Below, piece by piece: positions 52,207-62,350 of a stretch of DNA of 64,000 bases. Both the position numbers and the translations under genes were made by a program. The stretch is from Ornithinimicrobium flavum (GTDB taxonomy: Bacteria > Actinomycetota > Actinomycetes > Actinomycetales > Dermatophilaceae). The DNA lies in NCBI RefSeq assembly GCF_004526345.1, contig NZ_CP038213.1, positions 1,922,001-1,986,000 of the forward strand. The letters run 5' to 3'. Below the pieces are notes generated by a model. It was not told the DNA's origin. It saw nothing but the letters and a program-made list of their open reading frames with translations, and did not search any database. Each line of letters starts with the position of its first letter. Position 1 is the first letter of the stretch.

Positions 52207-52650
52207 ATGAGCATCCAGGAGACGCATCCCGTCCGGCGGGAGCAGTCCGTCGAGGAGACCCGGCGCGTGCTGGACGCCTACACGAGCAGCCACGATCCGT
52301 CGTTCATCGCCCCGGACGCGGTCTTCCACGACGTCGCATCCGGGCAGGACCACCTCGGGCGCGAGGCCGTGGCGGGGATGCTGCACCACGTCTACCACGT
52401 CGCGCTCGACGCCCGCGCCGAGACGGTCCGGACCACCGTGGGCGAGGGCGTCGCCGTCCTCGAGGCGGCCGTCGTGGGCACCCACACCGGGGACTTCGCG
52501 GGGGTCCCCGCGACCGGGCGCGAGGTCCGGATCCCCCTGGTGGTGAGCTACCGCATCGCGGGCGGGCTCGTGCAGGAGGGTCACGTCTACCTGCTGGTCG
52601 CCTCCTTCCTGCAGCAGGTCGGGGCCCTCGACGGGGGGCGGGCGTCATGA
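52207..52650 (+). CDS. SnoaL-like (ester cyclase/NTF2-fold) protein, predicted SARP target
   Basis: 147 residues. NTF2-like fold with VEETRRVLDAYTSSHDPSFIAPDAVFHDVASG, LGREAVAGMLHHVYHVAL and HTGDFAGVPATGREVRIPLVVSYRIAGGLVQEGHVYL, close to the SnoaL polyketide-cyclase-like family whose members often have other or no activity. AAGGAGGAG lies 4-5 nt before the ATG. The leader has a CCCGGC-ACGAC-GCCGGG hairpin (52172-52188), in the same place as in the other SARP-box leader. The stop overlaps the next gene's ATG. Confidence 0.85.
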   Translation: MSIQETHPVRREQSVEETRRVLDAYTSSHDPSFIAPDAVFHDVASGQDHLGREAVAGMLHHVYHVALDARAETVRTTVGEGVAVLEAAVVGTHTGDFAGVPATGREVRIPLVVSYRIAGGLVQEGHVYLLVASFLQQVGALDGGRAS

Positions 52651-53000
52651 TCGTGCGCCTCGTCGGCACGGCGGTACTCACCTGTGGTCTGGGCCTGGCG
52701 CCGGCGGTCCCGGCCGTGGCCGGCCCCGCACCCTCGTGGACGAACGAGCGGCTCCTGCAGTGCGAGGAGGGTGAGGTGCGCACCTTCCTCACACCGGCCG
52801 GTTTCGGCAGCCCCTTCCACGTGGTGGGCAGCACCGAGGTCATCGTCCCGAAGTACGTGGAGGTCGTCCTGCCCGGTGGCGAGGGTCCGTTCGTGACGGT
52901 GGACGTGCCCGGCTTCGACCCGACGGCCGACGGTGCCGTGCACTGCTGGTACGTCGACCCCGTGGGCCTGCAGGTCGACCTCCGGGGGCTGCGTCGCTAG
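52647..53000 (+). CDS. Small secreted hypothetical protein
   Basis: 117 residues. Signal peptide (VRLVGTAVLTCGLGLAPAVPAVAG) then a ~92-residue mature part with two cysteines (LLQCEEGEVRTFLTPAGFG and VHCWYVDPVGLQ) that could form a disulphide, and strands PKYVEVVLPGGEGPFVTVDVPG. No family recognised. ATGA overlap with the SnoaL-like gene indicates coupling, so it would share that gene's SARP-box promoter. Confidence 0.75.
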   Translation: MIVRLVGTAVLTCGLGLAPAVPAVAGPAPSWTNERLLQCEEGEVRTFLTPAGFGSPFHVVGSTEVIVPKYVEVVLPGGEGPFVTVDVPGFDPTADGAVHCWYVDPVGLQVDLRGLRR

Positions 53001-53054
53001 CTGCCTGCCGGAACAGGCAGCGCCGCGGGTCCGGTGACGGGCCGGGCCCGCGGC
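53001..53054. terminator. Two hairpins between convergent genes
   Basis: CTGCCTG-CCGGAA-CAGGCAG (53001-53020) begins right after the small secreted protein's stop. It is followed by GCCGCGGG (53022-53029) pairing with CCCGCGGC (53047-53054). They probably terminate transcription from both sides. Confidence 0.6.
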
Positions 53055-53058
53055 TCCC

Positions 53059-54711
53059 TCATCCCCCGACGGGGTCCTTCCGGTTGGCGGCGAAGGCCAC
53101 CCGGAGGCGGGCGCGGAAACCGGTGCCCTCCACGTCGAGGTACCACCCCGGTCGCGACTTGATCTCCTGCAGGTGCTGGACCGGGGCCTTGACGCCGAGG
53201 TGGGCCTGCTCAGCGGCGATCGCGGCCAGGGCCGCCGCGTCCTTGGCGTTGCGCTGCCCGAGGTACTGCTCGCCCGTGTGCAGGAACAGCTCGGCCCGCG
53301 TCTCGCCGGGGAACACCTGGACGTAGTACTGCTTGCGGAAGATGACGTTGTCGGAGAAACCGATGCCGAATCCGTCGCGCTCCCCCACGTAGACGTCGAG
53401 CCGGAAGACGATGCCCTGCGAGGTGGACGGGCGGATCCGCCCGTCGATCCACCCCTCCCAGACCAGCCGGTCCGGACCGGCCCACCCCCGGGTGTCGTCA
53501 CCGCGCTCGGCGAGCGGCTTGCGCAGCTCGGTCGCCAGGTCGGGCAGCTCGTCAGCCAGGTCGCTGCGGCTGAAGGGGCCGTAGCAGTTCTCCGCCTCGG
53601 GGCTCTGGTGGAAGAGCTCGAAGTCGACGTACCGGGGCTTGATGCTGACGCCGAAGTAGAACTCGCTCTCCCCGAACCAGTCCTTCCCGCGCGTGATCTG
53701 CGCCTCCTCCAGCCACAGGCTCACCTTGTGGGTGCCGTGCAGGAAGCGCATCGCGATCTCGTAGGTCTCGCGGGAGTTGACGATGGAGTCGAGACCGCCG
53801 TGGCTCTTGTGCACGAAGGTGCGGGGAGCGCCCGGCAGCTGGGCCGAGGAGTGCTTGACCAGACCGTCGCTGCGGTTGGTCGCCAGCGTCCCCTCGTCCA
53901 TGAGGCTGGAGAGGCGGTTGAGCACGCTGGCCCCGCCGACGCTGTAGCTGCGGTGGTTGGTGCCGACGACGGTGAGGATCCGCTCCATCGGGAAGACCTT
54001 CTCGATCTCCCGGAAGCGGGTGCTCTCCGGGGAGAAGGAGACCAGCTCGTCCGAGCCCTCCCGGGCCCCGGGCAGCGAGGTGACCAGCCAGGCGGGCAGC
54101 CGCTGGAAGGCGATCCCCCGGTGCGGGGTGCCGAGGGTCACGATGCGGTGGACCAGGTCGGGCGCGGAACCGGGCCGGTCGGCCTCCATGGCCAGGAGCG
54201 CCTCGCGCATCACCAGGCCGCCCATGCTGTGGCACACCAGGTCGACCCCGGTGAAGGAGCCCGGCTCGCGTCGCTCGACCGCCTTGCGGATCAGCCCGAT
54301 GAGGTGGACCAGGCCCTCGCCGTAGCGCTGCAGCGACCTCGGGGACAGGTCGTAGAAGCGGTAGACCCACAGGGTGCCCTTGGTGGCCTCGGCCAGGACA
54401 CGCCGGGCCACGTGGTGGTCGATGACGACGGTCCCCTCGGTGTCCTCGGGATCCCAGCCGTCCAGGTCACCGCCGGGCGAGGTCACCGGGGAGGAGTAGT
54501 AGCCCACCACGTTGGTGGCGTCCTCGTAGGGATAGTCGCGGGACTTCAGGGCGCGCAGGAGGAAGCCCTCGTAGATGTAGTTGTCCCCGCGCCGCCCGGG
54601 GTAGACCGTCCCCTCGTTGAAACCCTGGTAGGCGTTGGCCTGCTCGGCCCCGATGTCCAGCCCCCCGAAACCCCGCACCAGGATCAGCGGCCGGGTGACC
54701 ACCTCGCTCAT
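53059..54711 (-). CDS. PGAP1/lipase-like alpha/beta hydrolase
   Basis: 550 residues, no signal peptide. N-terminal RPLILVRGFGGLDIG is the oxyanion region; the nucleophile elbow is VDLVCHSMGGLVMREALLAME; TLGTPHRGIAFQRLP is typical of PGAP1/lipase-class esterases. The C-terminal ~200 residues form a separate beta-rich domain (WLEEAQITRGKDWFGESEFYFGVSI, GIVFRLDVYVGERDGFG, YYVQVFPGETRAELFLHTGEQYLG) of unknown role. A perfect 8-bp inverted repeat lies directly before the ATG. Confidence 0.85.
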   Translation of the reverse strand: MSEVVTRPLILVRGFGGLDIGAEQANAYQGFNEGTVYPGRRGDNYIYEGFLLRALKSRDYPYEDATNVVGYYSSPVTSPGGDLDGWDPEDTEGTVVIDHHVARRVLAEATKGTLWVYRFYDLSPRSLQRYGEGLVHLIGLIRKAVERREPGSFTGVDLVCHSMGGLVMREALLAMEADRPGSAPDLVHRIVTLGTPHRGIAFQRLPAWLVTSLPGAREGSDELVSFSPESTRFREIEKVFPMERILTVVGTNHRSYSVGGASVLNRLSSLMDEGTLATNRSDGLVKHSSAQLPGAPRTFVHKSHGGLDSIVNSRETYEIAMRFLHGTHKVSLWLEEAQITRGKDWFGESEFYFGVSIKPRYVDFELFHQSPEAENCYGPFSRSDLADELPDLATELRKPLAERGDDTRGWAGPDRLVWEGWIDGRIRPSTSQGIVFRLDVYVGERDGFGIGFSDNVIFRKQYYVQVFPGETRAELFLHTGEQYLGQRNAKDAAALAAIAAEQAHLGVKAPVQHLQEIKSRPGWYLDVEGTGFRARLRVAFAANRKDPVGG

Positions 54712-54728
54712 CGGACGGGTCCCGTCCG
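54712..54728. promoter_or_regulatory. Perfect inverted repeat directly before the lipase start
   Basis: CGGACGGG-T-CCCGTCCG, 17 bases with no mismatch, ends at the base next to the ATG on the coding strand. As DNA it could be an operator; as RNA it would be a tight hairpin at the start codon. No ribosome site is visible. Confidence 0.5.
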
Positions 54729-54823
54729 CACCGCTGCTGCCATGACCGCTCCGCCCTCCGACGCGCCTGTCCTGCAGTATGGCGCCGCCACGTCACCCCC
54801 GGCAAGGGGTCGTGCCGGCCCGC

Positions 54824-55507
54824 TCAGGTGGGGTCGTCCGTGACCGCGCCCGCGGTCCGGACTCGCGCCGGCACCTGCTGGGACGCCGCGTAGGCAGGGC
54901 CGCGCAGGCGCTCCCAGGCAGGGTGCGTCCAGGTGCCGACGGGTGGGTGGCCGACGGGGTCGTGCCGGCGCGTGCAGTCGTCCTCGGTCCACCCGATCCG
55001 CAGCTCGCCCCGCTGGTGCCACGGCCGCCCGGGGGAGGCCACGAGCATCCGGTATGCGGTCGGCGGGCCGTCCGCCGCCCCGCCCCGCCCCACGGGGTCC
55101 AGGCGCACCAGCAGGGACCCCCGCGCCGTCTCCAGCGGCAGCAGCGTCGTCAGGGTGCCGTGCCGCCGGGGGCGCCGCAGGACCAGGAGGTGCCGTCCCA
55201 GCACGCCCGTCCCGGTCGAGGCGAGGAGCAGGTCACCCGCGCCGGTCCCCTGGAGCCGCAGCGCCAGCCCCTCGACGTCGAGGCCCTCCTGCCGCCCCGT
55301 GGCCCTTGACCACCGGACCTGGCACGGGTGCGGGCCGGGGTCGTCGAGCACGGCCACCCCGCTGGTCGGTCCGGGGGCCGTCGTCAGCACCCCGGTCCCG
55401 CAGACACCCACCGGGTGCAGGGCACGGGTGCCCCGCAGGCGTGCGGTGAGGCCGAACACGGCGGCGAACGCCGCTCCCCCGGCCCGGGCGAGCAGGTGGT
55501 GGCCCAT
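54824..55507 (-). CDS. Hypothetical protein with weak resemblance to small catalase-fold proteins
   Basis: 227 residues. Conserved-looking blocks: HHLLARAGGAAFAAVFGLTARLRG, LHPVGVCGTGVL, DVEGLALRLQGTGAGDLLLASTG, TLTTLLPLETARGSLLVRLDPVG and YRMLVASPGRPWHQRGELRIGW. The strand order and the GDLLLAST/ YRML blocks recall catalase-like barrel proteins, but the heme-binding residues were not identified. TACCCT 6 nt before the ATG supports the start. It is divergent from the AspT-like gene. Confidence 0.65.
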   Translation of the reverse strand: MGHHLLARAGGAAFAAVFGLTARLRGTRALHPVGVCGTGVLTTAPGPTSGVAVLDDPGPHPCQVRWSRATGRQEGLDVEGLALRLQGTGAGDLLLASTGTGVLGRHLLVLRRPRRHGTLTTLLPLETARGSLLVRLDPVGRGGAADGPPTAYRMLVASPGRPWHQRGELRIGWTEDDCTRRHDPVGHPPVGTWTHPAWERLRGPAYAASQQVPARVRTAGAVTDDPT

Positions 55508-55540
55508 CCGCCCAGGGTAGGCGGCCCGTCAGGTGCGAGC

Positions 55541-57115
55541 ATGTCGGTCATGCTCGACGTCCTGGCCGACACCCCCCTGCTGACGATCATGATCGTCCTC
55601 GCGCTCGGCACCCTCGTCGGTCTGGTCCCGTTCGGCCCGGTGCGCTTCGGCCCGGCGGGAGCCCTCTTCGTGGGGCTGGCGGTGGGAGGGCTGGACCCTC
55701 GGCTGGGTGAGGGCCTGGCCCTGCTCCAGACGCTCGGTCTGGCCCTGTTCGTCTACACGGTCGGCGTGGCCGCGGGCGCCGGTTTCTTCCGTGACCTGCG
55801 GCGGCAGTTGCCCCTCATGGGAGGCGGTGTGCTCGTCCTGGCCGTCGTCGCGGGCGTCGCCGTGGCCGGGGCCCGGGTGCTCGACCTGTCACCCGCCCTG
55901 ACGGCGGGGGCCTACGCGGGGTCGCTCACCTCCACACCCGCCCTGGCCGCGGCGGCCGCGCAGGCCGGCGGCCAGGAACCGGCCGTGGGCTACGCCATCT
56001 CCTACCCGGTCGGCGTGGTCGGGACGATCCTCGTGGTCTCCTGGGTCCTCGCCCGCCGGTGGCCCGCCCCCCGCGACCGGGACGCCGCCGCCGGCGAGGG
56101 GCTGGTCGACATCAGCGTTGAGGTGACGCGTCCCGGCCCCGTCGAGGCCGTGCCCGGGTCCCGGGACGGGACGGTGCGCTTCTCCTACCTGCGCCGGGAC
56201 GGCCGCACCCGGGTGGTCGGTGACGAGCACCTGCTCGTCGGTGACCGGGTCGTGGTCGTCGGCCCGGAGGACGCCGTGCGTCGCGCCGCGGACCACCTCG
56301 GCCACCGGGTCGACGAGCACCTGGCCCACGACCGTCGCGAGGTGGACTACCGGCGCTTCCTGGTCTCCCGGCCCGCCGTCGCCGGGCGCACGGTCGGTGA
56401 GCTCGACTTCCCGGCCCGGTTCGAGGGGGTGGTCACCCGGGTGCGGCGCGGGGACCTCGACCTGCTGGCCACCGACGACCTGGTGCTGGAGCTGGGCGAC
56501 CGCGTGCGCGTCGTGGTGCCACGGGGTCGGCTGCGTGACGTCAGCACCTTCCTGGGAGACTCCGAGCGTCGCGTGAGCGAGGTCGACGCCTTCTCCCTGG
56601 GGGTGGGCCTCGCGCTCGGCCTGGCGGTCGGCCTGGTCAGCATCCCCCTGCCCGGCGGCGTCACCCTCGCGCTCGGGTCCGCGGCCGGCCCGCTCGTGGT
56701 CGGGATGGTGCTCGGTCGCCTGGAGCGCACCGGGCCCCTCGTCTGGGGGTTGCCCGGGCCGGCGAACCTCACGATCCGCCAGCTCGGGCTGCTGCTCTTC
56801 CTCGGGGCCACGGGCCTGTCGGCCGGACAGGCCTTCACCTCCGAGGCGTTCACGCTGCTCGGGCTGCGCACGGCGATCCTGGCCGCGGCGGTCGTCGGGA
56901 CGGGCGCGCTCCTCATGGTCCTCGTGGCCCGCGTCGTGGGCGTCAGCCCGGCCCGGGCCGCCGGAGGTCTGGCCGGTCTCGTCGGGCAGCCGGCCATCCT
57001 GGCCTACGCCAACGGCCGCAGCGCCGATGAACGGATCGACTCCGGGTATGCGGCGCTCTTCGCCCTGGGGATCATCGTCAAGATCGTCCTGGTACAGGTG
57101 GTGGGCGCCTCCTGA
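55541..57115 (+). CDS. AspT/YbjL-type transporter with two TrkA-C domains
   Basis: 524 residues. Two repeats of about five membrane helices (first from LLTIMIVLALGTLVGLVPFG to VVGTILVVSWVLA; second from FSLGVGLALGLAVGLVSIPLPGGVTLALGSAAGPLVVG to LFALGIIVKIVLVQVVG, read with breaks) flank a cytoplasmic pair of RCK_C/TrkA-C domains at about 190-350. The duplicated GSLTSTPALAAA and GGLAGLVGQPAILAYA motifs are the family hallmark. Aspartate/alanine exchange is known for AspT; here the substrate is unknown. ATG at 55541 or three codons later. Confidence 0.9.
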   Translation: MSVMLDVLADTPLLTIMIVLALGTLVGLVPFGPVRFGPAGALFVGLAVGGLDPRLGEGLALLQTLGLALFVYTVGVAAGAGFFRDLRRQLPLMGGGVLVLAVVAGVAVAGARVLDLSPALTAGAYAGSLTSTPALAAAAAQAGGQEPAVGYAISYPVGVVGTILVVSWVLARRWPAPRDRDAAAGEGLVDISVEVTRPGPVEAVPGSRDGTVRFSYLRRDGRTRVVGDEHLLVGDRVVVVGPEDAVRRAADHLGHRVDEHLAHDRREVDYRRFLVSRPAVAGRTVGELDFPARFEGVVTRVRRGDLDLLATDDLVLELGDRVRVVVPRGRLRDVSTFLGDSERRVSEVDAFSLGVGLALGLAVGLVSIPLPGGVTLALGSAAGPLVVGMVLGRLERTGPLVWGLPGPANLTIRQLGLLLFLGATGLSAGQAFTSEAFTLLGLRTAILAAAVVGTGALLMVLVARVVGVSPARAAGGLAGLVGQPAILAYANGRSADERIDSGYAALFALGIIVKIVLVQVVGAS

Positions 57116-57197
57116 CCTGCTACCGCCAGGCGAAGAGGTCGGGCCGGGGAGCGCGGCAGGATCGTCGCGCACCGTCGTCGCACTACTGTGAGGGACC

Positions 57198-57629
57198 ATG
57201 GCGACCCTCTTCACCAAGATCATCGACGGCCAGATCCCCGGGCAGCTGGTGTGGAAGGACGACGTCTGCGCCGCCTTCCTCGACATCGAGCCGCTGACCC
57301 CGGGGCACGTCCTGGTCGTGACCCGGGAGGAGATCGACCACTGGGTGGATCTCCCGGAGGAGACCCTGGCGCACGTCATGGACGTCGCGGCCACCGTGGG
57401 CCGCGCCCAGCAGGCCGCCTTCGGCTCGGCCCGGGTCGGCCTCATCGTGCAGGGCTTCGAGATCCCGCACGCCCACGTGCACGTCTTCCCCGCGAACGAC
57501 CCGGGGGACTTCGAGCTGTCCCGTCGCCGGGCCCGCTCCCCGCAGGAGGTCGCGGAGGACGCGGACCGCATCCGCCGGGCGCTCCGGGACCAGGGCGCCG
57601 GGGCGCACGTGCCCGACGCCGCCACCTGA
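57198..57629 (+). CDS. HIT-family protein (histidine triad)
   Basis: 143 residues. The triad motif HAHVHVFP (91-98) contains the catalytic His; the N-terminal TLFTKIIDGQIPGQLVWKDD and LTPGHVLVVTREEIDHW are typical of HinT-like nucleotide phosphoramidate hydrolases. TACTGT lies 7 nt before the ATG, so the mRNA is probably leaderless. Confidence 0.95.
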   Translation: MATLFTKIIDGQIPGQLVWKDDVCAAFLDIEPLTPGHVLVVTREEIDHWVDLPEETLAHVMDVAATVGRAQQAAFGSARVGLIVQGFEIPHAHVHVFPANDPGDFELSRRRARSPQEVAEDADRIRRALRDQGAGAHVPDAAT

Positions 57630-57737
57630 CACCTGTCCCTGTCGCCTGCCCCTGTCACCGGCCCGCCGGGGGTCCGCGGCCGGGACACGCCGCGACCGCA
57701 GCCGTCAGCGGCGCCTGCCCGGTGCCACAGTGGTGCG

Positions 57738-58298
57738 ATGGACCGCGACCAGGACGTCCGCGGCGGCGCCGCGCACGACCCACGCCGCGACCCGACCGGT
57801 GACGCCTACCACCACGAGATCGACGACCCGCCGGCGTGGGACGACGACACCTACGCGGTGACGGGACCCGTGGAGGCCCACGGGCGGTCGCTCGACCTGG
57901 GGCTGCTGCTGCTCCGGCTGGCCGGTCTGCCGCTCGTGCTGCACGGCATCGCCAAGGCCGTGGACATGCCCGCCTTCACCCAGGTGGTGTCCGACAACCT
58001 CGTCGGCGGGCAGGCCCCCGACTTCTTCGCCTGGCTGGTCATGCTCTCCCAGGTCGCCCTCCCCCTGCTGGTCGCCATCGGCTTGTTCACGCGTCCGGCC
58101 GCCTTCCTGCTGGCGGGCATGATGTCGGCGATCTGGGCCCTCGTGGTCTACCTGGACCGCGACTACACGCTGGTCGGCGCCCAGGGCGAGCTCACCGGGG
58201 AGAACGCCCTGCTCTACGTCGGGCTGGCGCTGCCCCTGGTCTTCACCGGCGCCGGCCGGTGGTCGGTGGACGGCCTGCGCACCGGCGGCCGTCCCTGA
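57738..58298 (+). CDS. DoxX-family membrane protein
   Basis: 186 residues. An acidic hydrophilic N-terminus (about 50 residues) precedes four membrane helices: LDLGLLLLRLAGLPLVLHGIAKA, FFAWLVMLSQVALPLLVAIGL, AAFLLAGMMSAIWALVVYL and ALLYVGLALPLVFTG. DoxX proteins are small quinone- or redox-linked membrane proteins with several suggested roles; none can be assigned here. No clear ribosome site or -10 was seen. Confidence 0.85.
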   Translation: MDRDQDVRGGAAHDPRRDPTGDAYHHEIDDPPAWDDDTYAVTGPVEAHGRSLDLGLLLLRLAGLPLVLHGIAKAVDMPAFTQVVSDNLVGGQAPDFFAWLVMLSQVALPLLVAIGLFTRPAAFLLAGMMSAIWALVVYLDRDYTLVGAQGELTGENALLYVGLALPLVFTGAGRWSVDGLRTGGRP

Positions 58299-58329
58299 GC
58301 GTCGGAGCCGCGGCCCTAGGCTGACGCCC

Positions 58330-59514
58330 GTGCAGTGCGACTACTTCGACGCCGGACGGTGCCGCTCGTGCACCCTCATGGGAGTCCCGTACGCCGCACA
58401 GCTCGCGTCCGGGCAGCGGCGGGTCGCCGAGACCCTCGAGCGCCACGTGCCGGCCGAGGTCTGGCTGCCGCCGGTCAGCGGCCCCGAGTCGCACTTCCGC
58501 AACAAGGCCAAGCTGGTGGTGGGCGGCCGCAAGGGGGCCCCGACCCTCGGCATCCTCGACGACGGGGGCCGTGGGGTCGACCTGCGGCACTGCGGCCTGC
58601 ACGAGGAGCCGTTGCACCGGGCGATCCTCGCCCTGGCCGACCTGCTTCCCGGATCCGGTCTGACGCCCTACGACGTGCCCTCGCGCCAGGGCGAGCTCAA
58701 GCACGTCCTGCTGTCGGTCTCGCCGGACGCCGAGCTCATGGCCCGCTTCGTGCTCCGCTCCCCCGGCCAGCGGGCGCGGGTCGAGGAGCTGTTGGCGCGG
58801 CTGCGGACCGCCCTGCCGGGGCTGCGGGTCGCCAGCATCAACCTGCAGCCCGAGCACAAGGCCGTGCTGGAGGGGCCCGAGGAGGTCGTCCTCACCCCGG
58901 AGCGGACCCTGCCGATGCGGGTGGGAGCCATGACCCTCCACCTGGGCACCCGCAGCTTCTTCCAGACCAACACGCAGGTGGCCGGGGCGCTCTACGCCCA
59001 GGTGGCGCAGTGGGTCGCGGCGGAGCGACCGAGGTCGGTGTGGGACCTGTACTGCGGCGTGGGCGGCTTCGCCCTGGCCTGCGCCACGGCGGCCCCCGGG
59101 TGGACCCCTGACGTGCTGGGGGTGGAGGTCTCGGCCGAGGCGGTCGCGAGCGCCCGGCTCGGGGCGGAGCAGCTCGGTCTCACCGACCACGTCCACTTCC
59201 GCACCGGTGACGCGACCGCCCAGCTCGACGCGGCCGCCCCGCTCGACGCCGACGCCGGTCCTGATCCTGAGGCGGGCCGCGCGGATCCGCAGACGCTGGT
59301 GGTGAACCCACCCCGTCGCGGGATCGGCCCCCGCCTGGCGGGCGCGCTGGAACGGTCCGGGGCGGCGACGGTCGTCTACTCCAGCTGCAACCCGTCGTCC
59401 CTGGCCACGGACCTGTCGCGGCTGCCGTCGTGGCGGGTCGAGCGGGCCAGGCTCTTCGACATGTTCCCGCAGACGTCGCACCACGAGGTCGCCGTCCTGC
59501 TGCACCGTCGCTGA
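58330..59514 (+). CDS. rlmC: 23S rRNA (uracil-C5)-methyltransferase RlmC
   Basis: 394 residues. Methylates U747 of 23S rRNA using SAM. The 4Fe-4S ligands are C3, C11, C14 (QCDYFDAGRCRSC) and C88 (LRHCGLH), as in RlmC; there is no TRAM domain, which separates it from RlmD. SAM-binding block VWDLYCGVGGFALACA, NPPRRGIG, and nucleophilic Cys in YSSCNPSSLATDL. The GTG start has TAGGCT 7 nt upstream and places C3 where the family has it. Confidence 0.92.
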   Translation: MQCDYFDAGRCRSCTLMGVPYAAQLASGQRRVAETLERHVPAEVWLPPVSGPESHFRNKAKLVVGGRKGAPTLGILDDGGRGVDLRHCGLHEEPLHRAILALADLLPGSGLTPYDVPSRQGELKHVLLSVSPDAELMARFVLRSPGQRARVEELLARLRTALPGLRVASINLQPEHKAVLEGPEEVVLTPERTLPMRVGAMTLHLGTRSFFQTNTQVAGALYAQVAQWVAAERPRSVWDLYCGVGGFALACATAAPGWTPDVLGVEVSAEAVASARLGAEQLGLTDHVHFRTGDATAQLDAAAPLDADAGPDPEAGRADPQTLVVNPPRRGIGPRLAGALERSGAATVVYSSCNPSSLATDLSRLPSWRVERARLFDMFPQTSHHEVAVLLHRR

Positions 59515-59603
59515 CGGCCCCTGCCCGAGCCTGCGGGCCCTCTGTCATGATGTGGGAGCACGACGACGCCGTCCCCGCAGACACCGAAGGTGGCCCGACA
59601 CCC

Positions 59604-59930
59604 ATGCCGAACACGTTCGACGCCGTTCCCGAGTCCCGACACGAGCGCAGCGTGGCCTTCCTGCCGCTGGACCAGCCCGCCGAGCGGCTGGAGACCATCA
59701 TGGAGGAGGCGCAGCTGCACCGCGGGTCGCTGCGGGAGCAGGACGGCTACACGATCCCCTTCCGCGAGGGTGGACAGGTGCGGATCAAGGTGGAGCAGGA
59801 GGGCCGGTCCGGCCTCCGCTTCGAGGTCGACGCACCGACGCAGGAGCGCCGGACCTACATCGAGCGCGACATCGTCGAGACCGCCCGCACCCAGCTCGGC
59901 GCGCAGACCGACCTGGAGTGGCAGCACTGA
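59604..59930 (+). CDS. Hypothetical protein
   Basis: 108 residues, hydrophilic: ERSVAFLPLDQPAERLETIMEEAQLHRG, YTIPFREGGQVRIKVEQEGRSGLRFEVDAP and RRTYIERDIVETARTQLG. It looks like a small alpha/beta protein; no family recognised. An in-frame ATG 19 codons upstream (59547) is an alternative start. It is convergent with the persulfide dioxygenase gene. Confidence 0.7.
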   Translation: MPNTFDAVPESRHERSVAFLPLDQPAERLETIMEEAQLHRGSLREQDGYTIPFREGGQVRIKVEQEGRSGLRFEVDAPTQERRTYIERDIVETARTQLGAQTDLEWQH

Positions 59931-59941
59931 CCTGGAGCTGA

Positions 59942-59975
59942 GGGCCGGGCCCGGACCCCTCGGGGACCCCGGCCC
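59942..59975. terminator. GC-rich hairpin between convergent genes
   Basis: GGGCCGGG (59942-59949) pairs with CCCGGCCC (59968-59975), with an inner CCCC/GGGG stem. It sits 3 bp before the stop of the convergent persulfide dioxygenase gene. Confidence 0.5.
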
Positions 59976-59978
59976 CCG

Positions 59979-61663
<1,685 letters not shown>

Positions 61664-61691
61664 CCCCCGGTCCGCCGCGTCAGAGGGCGGC

Positions 61692-62312
61692 TCAGCCGAA
61701 CGGCGAGGGGTCCCCCGAGCCCACCCGCACCACCTCGGCATACCCGCTGGAGAGGTCGACGACGGTGGTCGGCTCGCACCCGGTCTGGTCGCCGTCCACG
61801 ACCACGTCGACCACGTGGTCCAGCCGTTCCTTGACCTCCCACCCGAAGGCGAGGGGCTCCTCGTCGCCGGGGAGCAGCAGCGAGCTGGTCAGCAGCGGCT
61901 CTCCCATGGCGGCGAGCAGGGCCTGGCAGAACGGGTGGTCGGGGATGCGCACGCCCACGGTCTTCTTCTTGGGGTGCATCAGCCGGCGCGGCACCTCCCG
62001 CGTGGCGGGCAGGATGAAGGTGTAGCGACCGGGCGTGGCCGCCTTCACCGCCCGGAAGACCGCGTTGTCGAGCTGCACCAGCTGCCCGAGCTGGGAGAAG
62101 TCCGCGCACATGAGGGTGAAGTGGTGCCGCTCGTCGACGTGCCGGATCTCGCGGATGCGCTCCTTGGCGTCCGGGTCACCCAGACGGGCACCGAGGGTGT
62201 AGCAGGCGTCGGTCGGGAAGGCCGCCAGCCCACCCCCGTCCAGCACGTCCACGACCTGCTGGACCAGCCGGGGCTGCGGGTCGACCGGGTGGATGTCGAG
62301 GAATCGGGCCAC
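61692..62312 (-). CDS. Sua5/YciO/YrdC-family protein (threonylcarbamoyl-AMP synthase-like)
   Basis: 206 residues. FPTDACYTLGARLGDPDAKERI, the KRxxxx-equivalent R-H-V-D-E-R-H-H-F, TLMCADFSQLGQ, PGRYTFILPATREVPRRL, KKKTVGVRIPDH and TSSLLLPGDEEP. The layout is YciO-like rather than TsaC, so a role in t6A tRNA modification is possible but not certain. TAGGGT 6 nt before the GTG supports the start. Confidence 0.85.
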   Translation of the reverse strand: MARFLDIHPVDPQPRLVQQVVDVLDGGGLAAFPTDACYTLGARLGDPDAKERIREIRHVDERHHFTLMCADFSQLGQLVQLDNAVFRAVKAATPGRYTFILPATREVPRRLMHPKKKTVGVRIPDHPFCQALLAAMGEPLLTSSLLLPGDEEPLAFGWEVKERLDHVVDVVVDGDQTGCEPTTVVDLSSGYAEVVRVGSGDPSPFG

Positions 62313-62350
62313 GTCGGCACCCTACGCCCGGGGCGGGCGGTCCCGCCCGC

